64,000 nucleotides of DNA from positions 310,001 to 374,000 of the forward strand of contig NZ_MRCI01000001.1 in the NCBI RefSeq assembly GCF_001922575.1, read 5' to 3'. How positions within the stretch are numbered: position 1 is the first letter of the stretch; each line of letters begins with the position of its first letter. The DNA comes from Neptunomonas phycophila (GTDB taxonomy: Bacteria; Pseudomonadota; Gammaproteobacteria; Pseudomonadales; Balneatricaceae). The translations under genes and the position numbers were made by a program. The notes under the pieces were generated by a model, which searched no databases, was not told the origin of the DNA, and worked only from the letters and a program-made list of their open reading frames with translations. Shown here piece after piece: positions 63,044-64,000 of the stretch.

Positions 63044-63477
63044 TGGATGTAAATGAAATTAGGGAGTATCTCCCTCATCGTTACCCGTTTCTATTGGTTG
63101 ATCGAGTGCTTGAATTAACACCGGGTGAGTCCATCGTTGCGATCAAAAACGTGAGTGTCAACGAGCCTTTCTTTAACGGCCACTTCCCTGAGCACCCAGT
63201 TATGCCTGGCGTGTTAATCGTTGAAGCAATGGCTCAGGCGGCAGGTATTCTTGGTTTTAAAACCATGAACAAAACGCCAGAAGATGGTTCTATTTATTAT
63301 TTTGTTGGTTCGGATAAATTACGTTTTAAGCGCCCGGTTGTGCCTGGCGATCAATTAAAGCTTGAAGCCTCTATCGTTTCTGAGCGTCGCGGCATCTGGA
63401 AATTTGATGTGAAAGCAACCGTTGAAGGTGATACTGTTAGTTCTGCTACCATTTTATGTGCAGATCGAAAGGTGTAA
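63040..63477 (+). CDS. fabZ: 3-hydroxyacyl-ACP dehydratase FabZ
   Basis: The 145-residue hotdog-fold enzyme has the FabZ motifs [15 protein letters not shown] and [22 protein letters not shown] (split near 46-67), with catalytic His in GHFP and Glu in VEAMAQ. It dehydrates hydroxyacyl-ACP in fatty acid synthesis. The ATG at 63040 overlaps lpxD; 63043 is also ATG. Confidence 0.97.
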   Translation: MMDVNEIREYLPHRYPFLLVDRVLELTPGESIVAIKNVSVNEPFFNGHFPEHPVMPGVLIVEAMAQAAGILGFKTMNKTPEDGSIYYFVGSDKLRFKRPVVPGDQLKLEASIVSERRGIWKFDVKATVEGDTVSSATILCADRKV

Positions 63478-63479
63478 GT

Positions 63480-64000
63480 GTGATTGACCCGCGAGCAATT
63501 ATCGAGCCTGGCGCTCAACTAGCTGACGATGTAACGGTTGGGCCTTGGTCATATATTGGTGCTGATGTTGTCATCGGTGCTGGTACAGAAATAGCTTCTC
63601 ATGTTGTGATTAAAGGCCCTACTGTTATGGGGTCTGGTAACCGAGTGTTCCAATTTTCAACAATAGGTGAAGAGTGCCAAGATAAAAAATACGCGGGTGA
63701 GCCTACTCGTTTAGAAATCGGCGATAACAATGTTTTTCGAGAAGGGACTACGGTTCATCGAGGAACGATTCAAGATCAATCTTTGACCAAAATTGGCAGC
63801 CATAATTTATTTATGGTCAACGCGCACATCGCGCATGACTGTATGGTTGGTGATCACATTATTTTGGCGAATAACGTTGCTTTAGCAGGGCACGTCCATG
63901 TAGGTGATCATACTATTTTGGGTGGCTTCACGGCCGTACATCAGTTTTGCCACATTGGAAGTCATGTGATGTGTGGGGCGGGGACTGTGGTTCTTAAGGA
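63480..64000 (+). CDS. lpxA: UDP-N-acetylglucosamine acyltransferase, 5' part
   Basis: About 173 residues are visible before the right edge cuts the frame. It begins [20 protein letters not shown] with hexapeptide repeats of a left-handed beta-helix, and contains the catalytic His in NAHIAHDC and GGFTAVHQF. LpxA performs the first step of lipid A synthesis. The start is GTG at 63480, 2 nt after fabZ, with AAAGG upstream. The rest, roughly 85 residues, is outside the window. Confidence 0.95.
   Translation, partial: MIDPRAIIEPGAQLADDVTVGPWSYIGADVVIGAGTEIASHVVIKGPTVMGSGNRVFQFSTIGEECQDKKYAGEPTRLEIGDNNVFREGTTVHRGTIQDQSLTKIGSHNLFMVNAHIAHDCMVGDHIILANNVALAGHVHVGDHTILGGFTAVHQFCHIGSHVMCGAGTVVLK

Overview
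The window looks like chromosomal DNA of a marine gammaproteobacterium, probably an Oceanospirillales-type heterotroph; the genus cannot be fixed from sequence alone. Pointers are the gammaproteobacterial rpsB-tsf-pyrH-frr-uppS-cdsA-rseP-bamA-skp-lpxD-fabZ-lpxA order, FabY, FlgO/FlgP/FlgT, an Mrp-type Na+/H+ antiporter, a phasin and many c-di-GMP proteins. Base composition is even and moderate. I saw no insertion sequence, integrase, CRISPR array, tRNA or rRNA.

Layout. 1-1397: the end of an mnh/mrp antiporter operon (D partial, E, F, G). 1671-6088: urease operon ureABC-ureE-(small HupE/UreJ-like protein)-ureF-ureG, without ureD. 6085-9601: a CSD-DUF1294 membrane protein, the YjgR/DUF853 ATPase and a tRNA-queuosine mannosyltransferase-like GT4 enzyme. 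9841-13865: polyamine ABC transporter potFGHI. 13890-16450: molybdate transporter modABC on the minus strand. 16711-17641: a phasin with a striking promoter, and a GST. 17957-21800: an M42-like peptidase, a RimK-type ATP-grasp ligase and a GNAT-C39 peptidase fusion, the most system-like uncharacterised set here. 21983-23279: a PEP-CTERM protein with a sigma54-like promoter and a Rap1a/Tai-family secreted protein. 23536-29974: CHASE-GGDEF-EAL protein, PQQ-type sugar dehydrogenase, PilJ-PAS-GGDEF and EAL proteins. 30051-32456: a periplasmic GDPD and a coupled pair with a Fic-like protein lacking the catalytic His. 32551-36468: pstSCAB behind a Pho box. 36910-39574: an internally deleted HAD remnant, a TetR regulator with operators in front of a CMD/AhpD-like gene, and a LysR gene divergent from an SDR at 39686. 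40745-45131: prfC, a TatD-family nuclease and fabY. 45430-48976: OmpA-like lipoprotein, ZapB-like coiled coil, FlgT and FlgO-FlgP. 48983-52769: DUF1244, glnD, map. 53035-64000: the translation, envelope and lipid A cluster, with dxr missing from its usual place and lpxA cut by the window edge.

How the genes fit together. Much of the region concerns nutrient uptake: urea hydrolysis, polyamine, molybdate and phosphate import, PII control through GlnD and carbon storage through the phasin. The rest is c-di-GMP signalling, flagellar outer-membrane parts and a core translation/envelope block. The most informative small features are regulatory: paired operators round the phasin promoter, TetR sites shared by the regulator and its target, a Pho box, a sigma54-like site before the PEP-CTERM gene, and terminators placed inside or across gene ends.
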